Shown here: in pieces, positions 25,074 through 34,241 of the stretch
Position numbering within the stretch: position 1 is the stretch's first letter
How the letters are laid out: every line of letters begins with the position of its first letter
Assembly (NCBI GenBank): GCA_965203985.1
Contig: CBDBDS010000005.1
Location: forward strand, 10,509 to 74,508
Source: Bin87 sp965203985
GTDB taxonomy: Bacteria > Chloroflexota > Dehalococcoidia > Lucifugimonadales > UBA3495
Direction: 5' to 3'
Length of the DNA: 64,000 nucleotides
Program-made: the position numbers and the translations under genes
Notes under the pieces: model-generated
The model's database searches: none
What the model was told of the DNA's origin: nothing
What the model saw: the letters and a program-made list of their open reading frames with translations, nothing else

Positions 25074-27350
25074 ATGTTACTGAGCGACACTGCATTCGAA
25101 AACGCCGTCAATGAAACGGCACGCCATCTTTGGCCGCAAGCAGCTTACTCCGGTTCGACCACATACGGAGGGCGCGAACGCGACGGTGTCTTCGAAACAG
25201 ACGAAATGGTACACATGATCGAAAGTACCACATCGCGGCGCAAAGAGAAAGCCGAGCAAGATACGAAAAAACTTGCTCGGCTGGCCAAGAACATGCAATC
25301 CCAGCACCCAATGAAAGGAGTGAAGGGATATTTTATAACGCGAGATGAACCCACGGCCGAGCAACGAGATGCCGTAAGGCGATTCGGTGACGGGCTAGTT
25401 GTCAGCCTCTCGTATTCGCAATTCCGTCGTCAGATGATCGATGCTCAATCCTATCTAGATTGTCGGATAGATTACCCATTCGGCAGCATGTTTGATAGAG
25501 ACACCGAATCGCGGACCGAAACCGCCGATTTGATATCTCCCCAATTCACCACGGAGAGAGGGGATATATTGCGTGTATCGAACATCATACAGAGCCTCGC
25601 CCAAGGAGATGGTTTTGTTTTGGTGGGAGATTATGGAGCTGGCAAGAGCACCGCTTTGCGCGAAGTGTTCGTAGCGTTACGATCGAAATATTTTTCCGAG
25701 AATCAGACCGGCCGCTTCCCAGTTCACTTGAACCTAAGAGACCACCACGGGCAAACCAACCCTGCTGAAGCCCTGGAACGCCATGCTCGGAACGTAGGGT
25801 TTCAGTCCCCGACTCACTTAGTAAGGGCATGGCACGCGGGTTATCTTACGTTGATCCTAGACGGGTTCGATGAATTCGCGACGGTAGGTTGGTCAGGCCA
25901 AGCTAAACTGCTGCGGGACATCAGGTACACGTCGATGGAGTTAATCCGCAACTTCATGCGCGGTCCATCGGACACGGGTATCATGATTGCGGGTCGCCAA
26001 CACTACTTTGACAGCTACTCGGAGCTGTCGCGCAGTCTCGGGTTGCGGCAGCAGACCACACGTCTTTATATCAATGACTTTAACGAAGATCAGATTCGAG
26101 AGTTCCTTTCGAAAAAAGGGTGGAGTGAGGGTATCCCGGCGTGGCTCCCATCTAGACCTTTATTGCTTGGTTATTTGTTCTCAAGAGGCATGCTGGACCA
26201 AGTGATGACGGTAGATCATGGCTCTAGTCCTGCTGCCGGGTGGAACGTTTTTCTCGAACTCACAGCGCAGAGAGAAGCGGAAATCGAGGCTGGCGTTGAC
26301 GGAACCGCAGTGCGGCAGATCGTTGAGAACCTGGCGACCAAAGCCCGCAGCAAAAACGATGGCATGAGTTCACTGTCGCAAGACGACATTTTGGGTTCAT
26401 TTCAAAGCGTCTGCGGATTTTCACCCGACGACCGAGGTTTGCTATTGCTTCAAAGACTACCCGGCTTGGGGGCATCGAGCAGTGACGACGGTTCCCGGGA
26501 TTTCATAGACGCAGATTTGGTGGATGCCGCCCGGGCGGGGGATGTTTCTCGGTTCGTCGAGGATCCCTTTACTTTCCATCTCGAGAACCCGAATGCGTGG
26601 CAAATTACCCTTGGCCAACTCGGCATAGAGCTTGCTACTTTGCGTTGTCATCAAATGGCGTTCAACCAAGGCAAACTGCGGACTGCGGTCCAGCAAGCGG
26701 GTAGAGACGGTGAGCAAGGTGCTCTCTGCATGGACCTAGTGCAAGTCTCTAAGGAAATGGGTTTCGGTTTCACTGGGCAACCAATCACCGTGAGAAATAT
26801 AATGGTTGCAGACGCCTCATTCGGAGATGATTCTTTAGATTTTTCGAGAATTTCATTCCATGATTGCCTGTTTCAGCGGTTGGAAATTAGCGGGTCGGCC
26901 GATGCGTCACTACTCCCGCATTTTTACGAAAGTTATGTTGGCACCCTTGATGGGCGAGTTTCCAAAGGGGACTTGCCTCCAAACATATTCGACAGTAAAT
27001 GTGTTTTCGATTCATTCGGGGACAGTTCGCAAAATACGGCTGCCATATTGGCTTTGCCATTGTCGAACGGGGCCAAGGTGCTGTTGACAGTTTTGAAAAA
27101 ACTGTACCTCCAACCAGGGGCTGGCAGAAAGCAATCAGCACTTTTTAGGGGTCTTGACCATCGCTCCCGGGCTTTGGTGCCGGATGTGTTGCAATTGTTA
27201 GTCGCGGAAGGTCTTACGGTCCGGTCTACAGTTGGGGAAGAACCGGTTTGGCTCCCTGTTCGGGATGAGGGTGTCCGGGTGCGACGATTAGTGTCATCCC
27301 CAATAGGAAGCAACGACCGCTTGCTGAGCGCGGCAAACTCGTTGCGTTGA
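25074..27350 (+). CDS. STAND-type NTPase: N-terminal nuclease-like domain plus NACHT
   Basis: A 758-residue protein. Residues ~1-125 look like a PD-(D/E)XK (Mrr-like) domain: YGGRERDGVFETDEMVHMIE gives D37 and E50 ahead of the basic STTSRRKEK. Residues ~160-400 are a NACHT ATPase: Walker A LVGDYGAGKST (184-193), Walker B LTLILDGFDEF (258-268) with the NACHT-type DGFDE, then a sensor-like IMIAGRQHYF. The C-terminal ~350 residues are not recognised (no obvious leucine-rich or TPR repeats) and would be the sensor. Nuclease-NACHT proteins in bacteria include antiphage Avs and bNACHT types. No partner gene. Base use is distinctly more A/T-rich than neighbours. Start ATG 25074 with a weak AGG site. 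Confidence 0.75.
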   Translation: MLLSDTAFENAVNETARHLWPQAAYSGSTTYGGRERDGVFETDEMVHMIESTTSRRKEKAEQDTKKLARLAKNMQSQHPMKGVKGYFITRDEPTAEQRDAVRRFGDGLVVSLSYSQFRRQMIDAQSYLDCRIDYPFGSMFDRDTESRTETADLISPQFTTERGDILRVSNIIQSLAQGDGFVLVGDYGAGKSTALREVFVALRSKYFSENQTGRFPVHLNLRDHHGQTNPAEALERHARNVGFQSPTHLVRAWHAGYLTLILDGFDEFATVGWSGQAKLLRDIRYTSMELIRNFMRGPSDTGIMIAGRQHYFDSYSELSRSLGLRQQTTRLYINDFNEDQIREFLSKKGWSEGIPAWLPSRPLLLGYLFSRGMLDQVMTVDHGSSPAAGWNVFLELTAQREAEIEAGVDGTAVRQIVENLATKARSKNDGMSSLSQDDILGSFQSVCGFSPDDRGLLLLQRLPGLGASSSDDGSRDFIDADLVDAARAGDVSRFVEDPFTFHLENPNAWQITLGQLGIELATLRCHQMAFNQGKLRTAVQQAGRDGEQGALCMDLVQVSKEMGFGFTGQPITVRNIMVADASFGDDSLDFSRISFHDCLFQRLEISGSADASLLPHFYESYVGTLDGRVSKGDLPPNIFDSKCVFDSFGDSSQNTAAILALPLSNGAKVLLTVLKKLYLQPGAGRKQSALFRGLDHRSRALVPDVLQLLVAEGLTVRSTVGEEPVWLPVRDEGVRVRRLVSSPIGSNDRLLSAANSLR

Positions 27351-27418
27351 AGATATGCGGCGGACTTCTGACGACCTCCCAGCGCCATTTTCCCGAGCGG
27401 CACTTGCCAGTTGAGTCT

Positions 27419-27753
27419 CTACCCCAGCGAGCCCATCCACTCCGCAACCGCCTGCCCAATCTCCGCCGGCGCGTCCTCCTGGATGAAGTGGTAGCCCGGG
27501 ACCGTTACCCCCGTCTGGTTGGGCCAGGCGCGGCAGTGCTCGCGTTGGGCGCCGGTTAGGATGACGCCCTGGTCGGCGTTGATGAACAGCTTGGGGACGT
27601 TGCTGGCGGACAGCCACCGGGAGTAGTCGTCGACGATAGCCACCACGTCGGCCGGCTCGCCGTCCAGGGGGATCTGCCGGGGCCAGGTCAGGGTCGGGCG
27701 GCGGGACTCGCCGGGCCCCAGGTAGGCCCAGTGGAACGCTAGGGCAGAACCCC
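27419..27753 (-). pseudogene. Haloalkane dehalogenase relic with internal deletion
   Basis: Closely matches the intact gene at 31251-32135 but only in parts: GSALAFHWAY is joined directly to GPGESRRPTLTWPRQIPL, missing about 76 codons, and everything before the nucleophile elbow is gone. The C-terminal half with the catalytic His (VPGYHFIQED) is preserved in frame to the stop. It cannot be functional without the N-terminal half and the Asp nucleophile region. It abuts the amt 3'-end copy at 27773. Confidence 0.85.
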
Positions 27754-27772
27754 GGCACGTCGCCCTGTCCGG

Positions 27773-27900
27773 TATCTCCGCACGGCATCCAGACCTACCC
27801 CGAGTCGTGCTCCGACAGCTAACGCTCAGCGCGCGCCCCAACGACGTTTCCTCTCTATCACTGCGAGGGCCGGGGGTTGTGGCCACCCTCGGCTCTCGTT
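27773..27900 (+). pseudogene. Orphan 3' end of an ammonium transporter gene with decayed terminator
   Basis: Matches 24774-24896: ATCTCCG then CACGGCATCCAGACCTACCC, coding GIQTYPESCSDS and a stop, compared with GIQTYPESAATS in the resident amt. A two-base loss near the left edge breaks the frame. The terminator hairpin follows (27864-27898) but the T run is interrupted. Differences suggest an old duplicate or a paralogue's end. Confidence 0.8.
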
Positions 27901-28141
27901 CTTGGTCGATCTCACCGACCGTTTTCAGAGACTCAACAGTAGAGTGCCGCCTGACACAGTCCTCTCGATGTTGGCCGTATTATCCTTTCAGGCCAACCGC
28001 CTTTACCTCGCTGCCCATAAGTCGCGCGGACATGGTCGGTTCGGGACGCATATGGTTCCCGACCCTTGGATTGGCAATGACGCAATAGCGGACGGACTTC
28101 CGCAACGCTCCAATCCGGGCGAAACAGGCCGTAGGTATAAG

Positions 28142-29617
28142 CTACCGGTCCGGCCTGACCCGCACCGCGTTGGCCTCGACTTCTCGTTCGGTCTCCGACC
28201 TCCGGCGGCGCTTGGCTGACCGCTGCTCCCGCGTCCATGATTTGCGGGTGAACTGGCGACCCAGGCCACGCTCGATCTCGCGCCACTTACGGTCTTCGTC
28301 CGGCGTGATGAACGTGATGGCCTCGCCGGCGCGTCCCATGCGGCCGGTGCGGCCCACCCGGTGGGTGAACAGCTGCTCCGAGTCGGGGAGATCGTAATTG
28401 ATGACCTGTCCAATGCCCTCGACGTCCAGGCCTCGCGCCGCCACGTTGGTGGCAACCAGAATCGGCGCGACCCCCGAGCGGAAGTCCTTCATCACCCGCT
28501 CGCGGGCGACCTGGCTGAGGTTGCCCTGCAGGGCGCCCACCGGGTAACCCGCCTCATCCAGTTGTCTGGCCAGTCTCTTGACGCCGTGCTTGGTCTTCCC
28601 GAACACGAGGACCGGCGCCCCGTCCCGGCGATCCAGCAGGATGCGCAGCGCCTCCATCTTGTCGGTCTTCTGGATGCTGTAAACCAGGTGCTCCACGCTG
28701 GGCAGGGTTTCGAAATCGGCGTCCACCGCCACGGTGACCGGATCATGGAGGTGTTTTCTGGCGGTCTTCACCACCCAGTCCGGCACGGTGGCCGAGAATA
28801 GCGCAGTCTGCCGTTGGGTCGGAGTCTCGCTCAAAATGGCGTCGACGTCGCGGGCGAAACCCCTGTCGAGCATCTCGTCAGCTTCGTCCAGCACCAGGAA
28901 TCGCACCGATCTCAGCTTCAGGCTGCCCTGCCGGACGTGATCCAATGTCCGGCCCGGGGTGCCGATGATGATCTGCGCGCCCTGCTGCAACGCCCGGTGG
29001 TCCTTGCCCACCGACCGCCCACCGTACAACAGGGTGACGTGCAGCCCCTGCGGTCGGGCGAGGTCCTCCACGACGCCGCCCACCTGGATGGCCAACTCGC
29101 GGGTCGGCACCAGGACCAGCGCCTGCACCTGCCTGGCGGTGGCGTCGCACTGTTCCACCAGCGGGACCGCAAAGGCCAGGGTTTTGCCGGATCCGGTGCG
29201 GGCCTGGCCAATGAGATCGCGGCCTTCCAGCAACGGCGGGATCGACTGCTCCTGTATCGGCGTGGGGTCGGAGATGTTCATGCCCGCGATGGCGGTTCTG
29301 GTCCCGGGATTCAGCACCATGCCGGGAAAGACGGATTCGCGTGCAGCGGCTTCAGACCGGCGTTCACTAGCGGAGACCGCCGGAGATGCCGATTTGCGAC
29401 CCTCCGCAGGACGGGAAGAAGCGACACCGTTGCGCCGCAGGTACAGGCAGGAGGGACAATAAACCGGCCGACCCTCTGTCGGCCGGAAAGGAACGGTGGT
29501 GTCGTCTCGGCAGTCCGCGCAAACGGCGGCGTGCCGTTGTGGTCGGTTGATCTGTGGGCTGTAGGTATGTTTGCGATTATTGGAGCGTGTACCAGTCTGA
29601 CGGGGTTGAAATGGCAT
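28142..29617 (-). CDS. DEAD-box ATP-dependent RNA helicase with N-terminal zinc ribbon
   Basis: A 491-residue RNA helicase. N-terminal Cys pairs (VCADC and VYCPSCL, about 28 residues apart) form a likely zinc ribbon. Helicase motifs in order: Q-motif region DPTPIQEQSIP, Walker A ARTGSGKT, PTRELA, TPGRTLD, VLDEADEML, FSATVP, then ARGLDV and HRVGRTGRMG. The C-terminus is strongly basic (RKSWTREQRSAKRRRRSETE), which helps RNA binding. It would remodel RNA in ribosome assembly, decay or cold adaptation. Start ATG 29617 by homology of the first residues; no clear ribosome site. The leader (29618-29760) is long. Confidence 0.9.
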   Translation of the reverse strand: MPFQPRQTGTRSNNRKHTYSPQINRPQRHAAVCADCRDDTTVPFRPTEGRPVYCPSCLYLRRNGVASSRPAEGRKSASPAVSASERRSEAAARESVFPGMVLNPGTRTAIAGMNISDPTPIQEQSIPPLLEGRDLIGQARTGSGKTLAFAVPLVEQCDATARQVQALVLVPTRELAIQVGGVVEDLARPQGLHVTLLYGGRSVGKDHRALQQGAQIIIGTPGRTLDHVRQGSLKLRSVRFLVLDEADEMLDRGFARDVDAILSETPTQRQTALFSATVPDWVVKTARKHLHDPVTVAVDADFETLPSVEHLVYSIQKTDKMEALRILLDRRDGAPVLVFGKTKHGVKRLARQLDEAGYPVGALQGNLSQVARERVMKDFRSGVAPILVATNVAARGLDVEGIGQVINYDLPDSEQLFTHRVGRTGRMGRAGEAITFITPDEDRKWREIERGLGRQFTRKSWTREQRSAKRRRRSETEREVEANAVRVRPDR

Positions 29618-29966
29618 GTAGAGAAAGACTCCTTGGTCTCGACAGGAAAAGAATGGGCGGCGCCTCGCGCCGAGCAAAACCGTGCATTATGATGAAGTTC
29701 GTTGCTGCAAAAACCATCAATGCAATTTATCGGACACATCCATTGTAACAGCGCCCCACCGTGGTCAGCGTCGCTGTGGTCTCGTGCGTACGTAGTTCCG
29801 TAAATCGTCAGAACCTTGATTTTCAAGATTTGGTGATTATCAGGATTAGTACCGTTCTGTGATGGATCTCTCCCAATCCTGCCCAATCATAAAATCCCGC
29901 AAATCCTGCTTCTGACGTTCCCACGCCGCAAGCGGGGCACTCATCAGGCGAGACCGCTCTGGCACC
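29618..29966. other. Intergenic region with helicase leader and family-A repeat
   Basis: About 350 bases between divergent genes. The first ~140 bases are the leader of the helicase gene. A family-A repeat occupies 29807-29916. No gene is supported here; the frames that appear inside the repeat are translations of the repeat itself. Confidence 0.6.
29807..29916. repeat. MITE-like repeat (family A)
   Basis: Starts GTCAGAACCTTGATTTTC and ends GCAAATCCTGCTTCTGAC, imperfect inverted ends. The 99 bases from 29818 match 59867-59965 with few changes. Confidence 0.85.
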
Positions 29967-31232
29967 GTGCGAACCACGGGGGTATACTGGCGCCACATTT
30001 TCATACTGCGTATCTGGATACGAGATTTCGACAACTCCGCAGCAGCAGATAAAGAGGGAAGGATTATCGCCAACGATACGGTGGGCCCGCCGCACAGCGA
30101 ACCAGCTAGCAACCGGGGACTCGCAGACGCCACGGCGGGCATTTTGGATGGACGGCAACGCAACGAGGAATATTTCAAGCTACGGCGTTTGATATTGGAG
30201 CACGGGCTCCTGGATCGGCAATACGCTTATTACGCAGTCAAGGTAGCAGTCGCACTCGCGTTTCTCATCGCCAGCGCGGTCATACTGGTCGTTGTTGACA
30301 GCCTGTGGGTGCAGATGCTGAACGTGGCCCTGATGGCAGTCGCGTTCGGCCAGTTCGCCTTCCTGGGGCACGACTCCGGACACCGTCAGGTCTTCCGGTC
30401 GGTGAAGCGTAACGACATGCTCATGATGCTGGCGGCGCTGGTCACGGGTATGGCGCCCAGTTGGTGGCAGGAAAAGCACATCAAGCATCACGTCATTCCT
30501 AACCAGATCGGGCATGATGGCGACATCGAGGTTTCGGTTTTTGCTTTCACCCGCGGGCAGGCTCTGGAGTCGTGGGGAGTTGCGCGGTTCTTCGTCCGCC
30601 ATCAAGCCTTCTGGTTCTATCCGATGCTCATGTTCACGTCGTACAGTCTGCTGTTCGCGGGCATCGTCTTCCTGGCGCGGCCGAAGGGGCTGAAGCATCC
30701 GGTCCTGGAACCCATCGTCGTGGCAACCGCGATTGCGGCCTATCTGGCCCTGGTTTTCGCATTCCTGCCCTTCTGGCACGGGGTCCTGTTCATCGTAGTC
30801 CATCGATCTCTGACCGGATTGCACTTGGGCTCAGTGTTTGCTCCCAATCACAAGGGAATGCCGATCCTGGGACCCGATACCGAGCTCGATCACCTGCGGC
30901 AGCAGGTGCTGACGTCCCGGAACGTCATTCCCAACCCTGTTGTCGATTACATGTACGGCGGGTTGAACTACCAGATTGAGCACCACCTCTTCCCCAACAT
31001 GCCTCGCAACCGGCTGAAGGATGCACGGCCCGTGATCAAGGCGTTCTGCGCCGACCACGGGGTTCCCTATCACGAGACGGGTTTCTGGCGGTCCAATGGC
31101 GAGATACTGAGCTATCTGCACGCGGTGAGCGCTCCGCTGCGTCAAAACCGGCGCAAGCCCATGAGCAGCCTGGACCGCGTGGCCGGAGGTCGCGCTGTGC
31201 TGCGGCAGCGGCCGGGGTATGCCCTCTTCTGA
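29967..31232 (+). CDS. Membrane fatty acid desaturase
   Basis: A 421-residue integral-membrane diiron desaturase. The three His boxes are present: FLGHDSGHRQVF, EKHIKHHVIPN and QIEHHLFPNMP, the last of the Q-x-x-H-H type found in front-end and related acyl-lipid desaturases; no cytochrome b5 domain is attached. Four or more transmembrane helices surround the boxes (for example VAVALAFLIASAVILVVVD). It inserts a double bond into acyl chains using O2 and an electron donor, perhaps a ferredoxin. The start is uncertain: GTG 29967 gives the longest form, while homology begins near EEYFKLRRLI; GTG 30079 is an alternative. Confidence 0.85.
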   Translation: MRTTGVYWRHIFILRIWIRDFDNSAAADKEGRIIANDTVGPPHSEPASNRGLADATAGILDGRQRNEEYFKLRRLILEHGLLDRQYAYYAVKVAVALAFLIASAVILVVVDSLWVQMLNVALMAVAFGQFAFLGHDSGHRQVFRSVKRNDMLMMLAALVTGMAPSWWQEKHIKHHVIPNQIGHDGDIEVSVFAFTRGQALESWGVARFFVRHQAFWFYPMLMFTSYSLLFAGIVFLARPKGLKHPVLEPIVVATAIAAYLALVFAFLPFWHGVLFIVVHRSLTGLHLGSVFAPNHKGMPILGPDTELDHLRQQVLTSRNVIPNPVVDYMYGGLNYQIEHHLFPNMPRNRLKDARPVIKAFCADHGVPYHETGFWRSNGEILSYLHAVSAPLRQNRRKPMSSLDRVAGGRAVLRQRPGYALF

Positions 31233-31250
31233 ACGGACCTGACAGCGCCA

Positions 31251-32135
31251 CTACCCCAGCGCGGCCAACCAGTCTGCGATGGCGTGGCCGATTTCGGCGG
31301 GGGAGTCCTCCTGGATGAAGTGGTAGCCCGGGACGGTGACCTCGGTTTGGTTGGGCCAGGCGCGGCAGTGTTCGCGCTGGGCGCCGGTGAGGATGACGCC
31401 GGGGTCGGCGTTGATGAACAGCTTGGGGACGTTGCTGGTGGACAGCCATTGGGAGTAGGCATCGACGATGGCCACCACGTCGGCGGGCTCGCCGTCCAGA
31501 GGGATCTGCCGGGGCCAGGTCAGGGTTGGGCGGCGGGACTCGCCGGGCTCGACGTAGGGACGGCGGTAGACCTCCATCTCCGGCTCGGTCAGGCCGCGGA
31601 TCACGCTGGCCGGCAGGATGCGCTCGACGAATACATTGCGCTCCAGGATGATCTGCTCGCCGTCGGGGGAGCGCATGGACTGGAACAGCCCGCGGGAACG
31701 CTCGGGCCACTCCTCCCACGCCAGGGGTCGGACGATGGCCTCCATGTAGGCGATCCCCTTGACCCGATCCTGGTGTCGGTAGGCCCAGTGGAATGCCAGG
31801 GCCGAGCCCCAATCGTGAGCGACCAGGGTGACGTTCTCGGTCAAGCCCAGGGCATCGAACCAGGCGTCCAGGTAGCGGGCGTGGTCGACGAACCGGTAGG
31901 AGCCGTCGGGAGCCCGGTCCGACTCGCCCATACCCAGCAGGTCGGGGGCCAGGCAGCGGGCCATGCCGGACACGTGGGGGATGACGTTGCGCCACAGGTA
32001 GGACGAGGTGGGGTTGCCGTGCAGAAACACCACCGGGTCGCCCTGGCCGGTGTCCACGGTGGATAGCTCCACGTCCAGGGCCGGCACCCGGCGTCGGGGA
32101 TGGGGATCGGTAGGGGAGATGGGCTGATCGGCCAT
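31251..32135 (-). CDS. dhaA: Haloalkane dehalogenase
   Basis: A 294-residue alpha/beta hydrolase that replaces halogen by hydroxyl. Family-II features are visible: oxyanion/halide residues in FLHGNPTSSYLWRN (N41 and W48), the nucleophile elbow VAHDWGSALAFHW (D108, halide-binding W109), a catalytic acid candidate in MEAIVRPLAW (E132) and the base in VPGYHFIQED. Subgroup placement is inference. Start ATG 32135. It is alone in its strand block. A partially deleted second copy lies at 27419-27753, so this gene has been duplicated locally. Confidence 0.88.
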   Translation of the reverse strand: MADQPISPTDPHPRRRVPALDVELSTVDTGQGDPVVFLHGNPTSSYLWRNVIPHVSGMARCLAPDLLGMGESDRAPDGSYRFVDHARYLDAWFDALGLTENVTLVAHDWGSALAFHWAYRHQDRVKGIAYMEAIVRPLAWEEWPERSRGLFQSMRSPDGEQIILERNVFVERILPASVIRGLTEPEMEVYRRPYVEPGESRRPTLTWPRQIPLDGEPADVVAIVDAYSQWLSTSNVPKLFINADPGVILTGAQREHCRAWPNQTEVTVPGYHFIQEDSPAEIGHAIADWLAALG

Positions 32136-32374
32136 GGAGCGCGCTCCTCATGATCTGGTGGCGCGCATGGTATCAGGTTGGCCGGGCGGCCGGTGCGACA
32201 CGCTCCAGGATTGGAATGGACGAAATAGAGCCATTACTGCCCTGGCTTTTACCGGAATCAGCCATTATTTGACATTGGAATACAGCGTATTTACACTTCG
32301 GCCATCGCAAGTTGCTCTTGTCGTCAGGCGGGGCAGATTGAATTCACAGCACGCCGCTATCGGGAGGAAACGTT

Positions 32375-34051
32375 ATGCCGGAGTTTGACTTGGTAATTCG
32401 CGGTGGAACCGTAATCGACGGCACCGGCCTGCCCCGCATCCGCGCCGACGTCGGAATCAAGGACGGGCGGGTGGCCATGATCAGCGGGCGCATCAGCTCG
32501 GCCGGGGCCAAAGAGCTGGACGCCAGCGGGTGCATCGTCGCGCCGGGCGCGGTGGACCTGCACACGCACTACGATGCGCAACTGAACTGGGACCCCTACG
32601 CGTCGCTGTCGGGATGGTTCGGCGTGACCTCCCTGACCGTGGGGCAGTGCGGTTTCGGCTTCGCGCCGACGCGGCCCGAGGACCGGGACCTGAACATGCG
32701 CATGATGAACCGCATCGAGGCGATCCCGCTGGAGTCGATGCGCCTGGGCATGCGCTGGGACTGGGAGACCTTCCCCGAATACATGGACAGCCTGGACCGC
32801 CAGGGCCTGGGGGTGAACGTCGGCGCGCTGGTGCCCTTCTCCCCGCTGCGGGGCTACGTGCTGGGCATGATCCCGGCGCGGGAGCGCACCTCGGTCACCG
32901 AGGCCGAGCTGAACCAAATGAAGCAGATCCTGTACGACTCCATGAAGGCGGGGGCGTTCGGGTTGTCCGCCGACAAGAACCTGGAGGACCGCCCCGAGGA
33001 CGGCAGCTGGCTGCCCAGCCACGTGGCATCGCCGGAGGAGTTCTACGCGCTGTCCCAGGTCCTGAGCCAGTTCGGCGTCGGCCACCTGGGCTGGACCATC
33101 GGCATCTCCGACGACCGGCCCGGCCAGCGGGAGATGCTGGCGGAGATGGTGCGCATGAGCGGGCGCCCGCTGCACGTCGCGCTGGGCGACGAGGAGGGCT
33201 ACGACTGGCTGGAGGAAGTCCGGCAGGAAGGGCTCCCCGTGCTGGCGCAGCAGGGCTCGGTGCCGACCATCGCCGAGTTCAAGCTCTCCGAGTACAACCT
33301 GTTCGACTACATGCCCAACTGGGTGCAGCCGCTGGTGGGCACCAAGGAGGAGCGCATCGCCAAGCTGTCCGAGGACGGCATCCGCTCCGGCATGAAACGC
33401 GACGTCATCGAGCGGCCCCACGCGCGGACTGACTGGACGCAGGTGCAGGTGGTCGAGGTGGCGCTGGAACGGAACCTCAAATATGAGGGCCTGTCCATCG
33501 CCGACATCGCCGAAGCTGAGGGCAAGCACCCGCTGGACGTGTTCCTGGACATCGCCTTGGACGAGGACCTCGAGACCGAGTTCGCCCACCCGGCCGGCGG
33601 GCAGGGCGACGACGCGCGGGCCGAGCGGCTGGTCAACCCCTTCGTCCACATCTCGGTGTCGGACGGCGGCGCGCACACGCGGTTCCTGGTCAACAGCGTG
33701 TGGCCGGTGTATTTCCTGGGTCACTGGATCCGCGACAACGAGCTGATGAGCCTGGAGCAGGCGCACCAGAAGATGAGCGCGCTGCCGGCGGCGTTCTCCG
33801 ACATGAAGGGTCGTGGCACGCTGCGCGTCGGCGACTATGCCGATGTCATGATCTACAACATGGACGAGCTGGGACTGCTGTACGACAAGCCACGGTTCGA
33901 GACCGACTTCCCCGGCGGCGAGAAGCGGCTGGTGCAGAAGCCCACCGGCATCCGCTACATCCTGGTCAACGGCGTGGTGACATTCGTCGAGAACGAGTGC
34001 ACCGGCGAGCTGCCCGGCAAGTTGCTGCGCAGCTACGACATGGTCGGATAG
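32375..34051 (+). CDS. N-acyl-D-amino-acid deacylase family amidohydrolase
   Basis: A 558-residue amidohydrolase of the D-aminoacylase group (COG3653). Seen: metal ligands DLHTHYDAQLNWDP (H63, H65), a GQCGFGFAPTRPEDRD segment typical of this group where Cys binds zinc, and SVSDGGAHTRF (Asp acid). The C-terminus returns to the small beta domain (RVGDYADVMIYNMDELG). Members remove acyl groups from D-amino acids; many environmental homologues are uncharacterised, so the substrate is not settled. Start ATG 32375 with GGAGGAAACGTT in front. Downstream lies a family-B palindrome. Confidence 0.85.
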   Translation: MPEFDLVIRGGTVIDGTGLPRIRADVGIKDGRVAMISGRISSAGAKELDASGCIVAPGAVDLHTHYDAQLNWDPYASLSGWFGVTSLTVGQCGFGFAPTRPEDRDLNMRMMNRIEAIPLESMRLGMRWDWETFPEYMDSLDRQGLGVNVGALVPFSPLRGYVLGMIPARERTSVTEAELNQMKQILYDSMKAGAFGLSADKNLEDRPEDGSWLPSHVASPEEFYALSQVLSQFGVGHLGWTIGISDDRPGQREMLAEMVRMSGRPLHVALGDEEGYDWLEEVRQEGLPVLAQQGSVPTIAEFKLSEYNLFDYMPNWVQPLVGTKEERIAKLSEDGIRSGMKRDVIERPHARTDWTQVQVVEVALERNLKYEGLSIADIAEAEGKHPLDVFLDIALDEDLETEFAHPAGGQGDDARAERLVNPFVHISVSDGGAHTRFLVNSVWPVYFLGHWIRDNELMSLEQAHQKMSALPAAFSDMKGRGTLRVGDYADVMIYNMDELGLLYDKPRFETDFPGGEKRLVQKPTGIRYILVNGVVTFVENECTGELPGKLLRSYDMVG

Positions 34052-34076
34052 CCCGGTGTCCGAAGACACCCGGGTT

Positions 34077-34168
34077 TGTCATTGCGAGGAGCAAAGCGAC
34101 GTGGCAATCTCGCTCAGTGGAAAACGATTGCTCCAACGACGAGATTGCCGCGCTACGTTCGCAATGAC
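34077..34168. repeat. Intergenic palindromic repeat (family B)
   Basis: TGTCATTGCGAGGAGCAAAG at the left and GCGCTACGTTCGCAATGAC at the right, with GGCAATCTCG and CGAGATTGCC facing inside. Lies between convergent genes and may help end both transcripts. Confidence 0.85.
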
Positions 34169-34241
34169 GGTTTGAGCGGAGACGCGAGCGGCCCCGGAGC
34201 GTGAAGTTCCGGGGCCGGTTTCATTCCGATGGCCGAGCGAT

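Noticed and set aside
29823..30178. Minus frames ending in ...FYDWAGLGEIHH... near the family-A repeat
   Set aside because: These are translations of the repeat itself; the same false peptide appears at the other copy near 59.9 kb.
32357..34069. 570-codon minus frame opposite the D-aminoacylase-type gene
   Set aside because: Rich in His/Arg/Ala/Val with no motif, and fully antisense to a gene with intact metal-site motifs.
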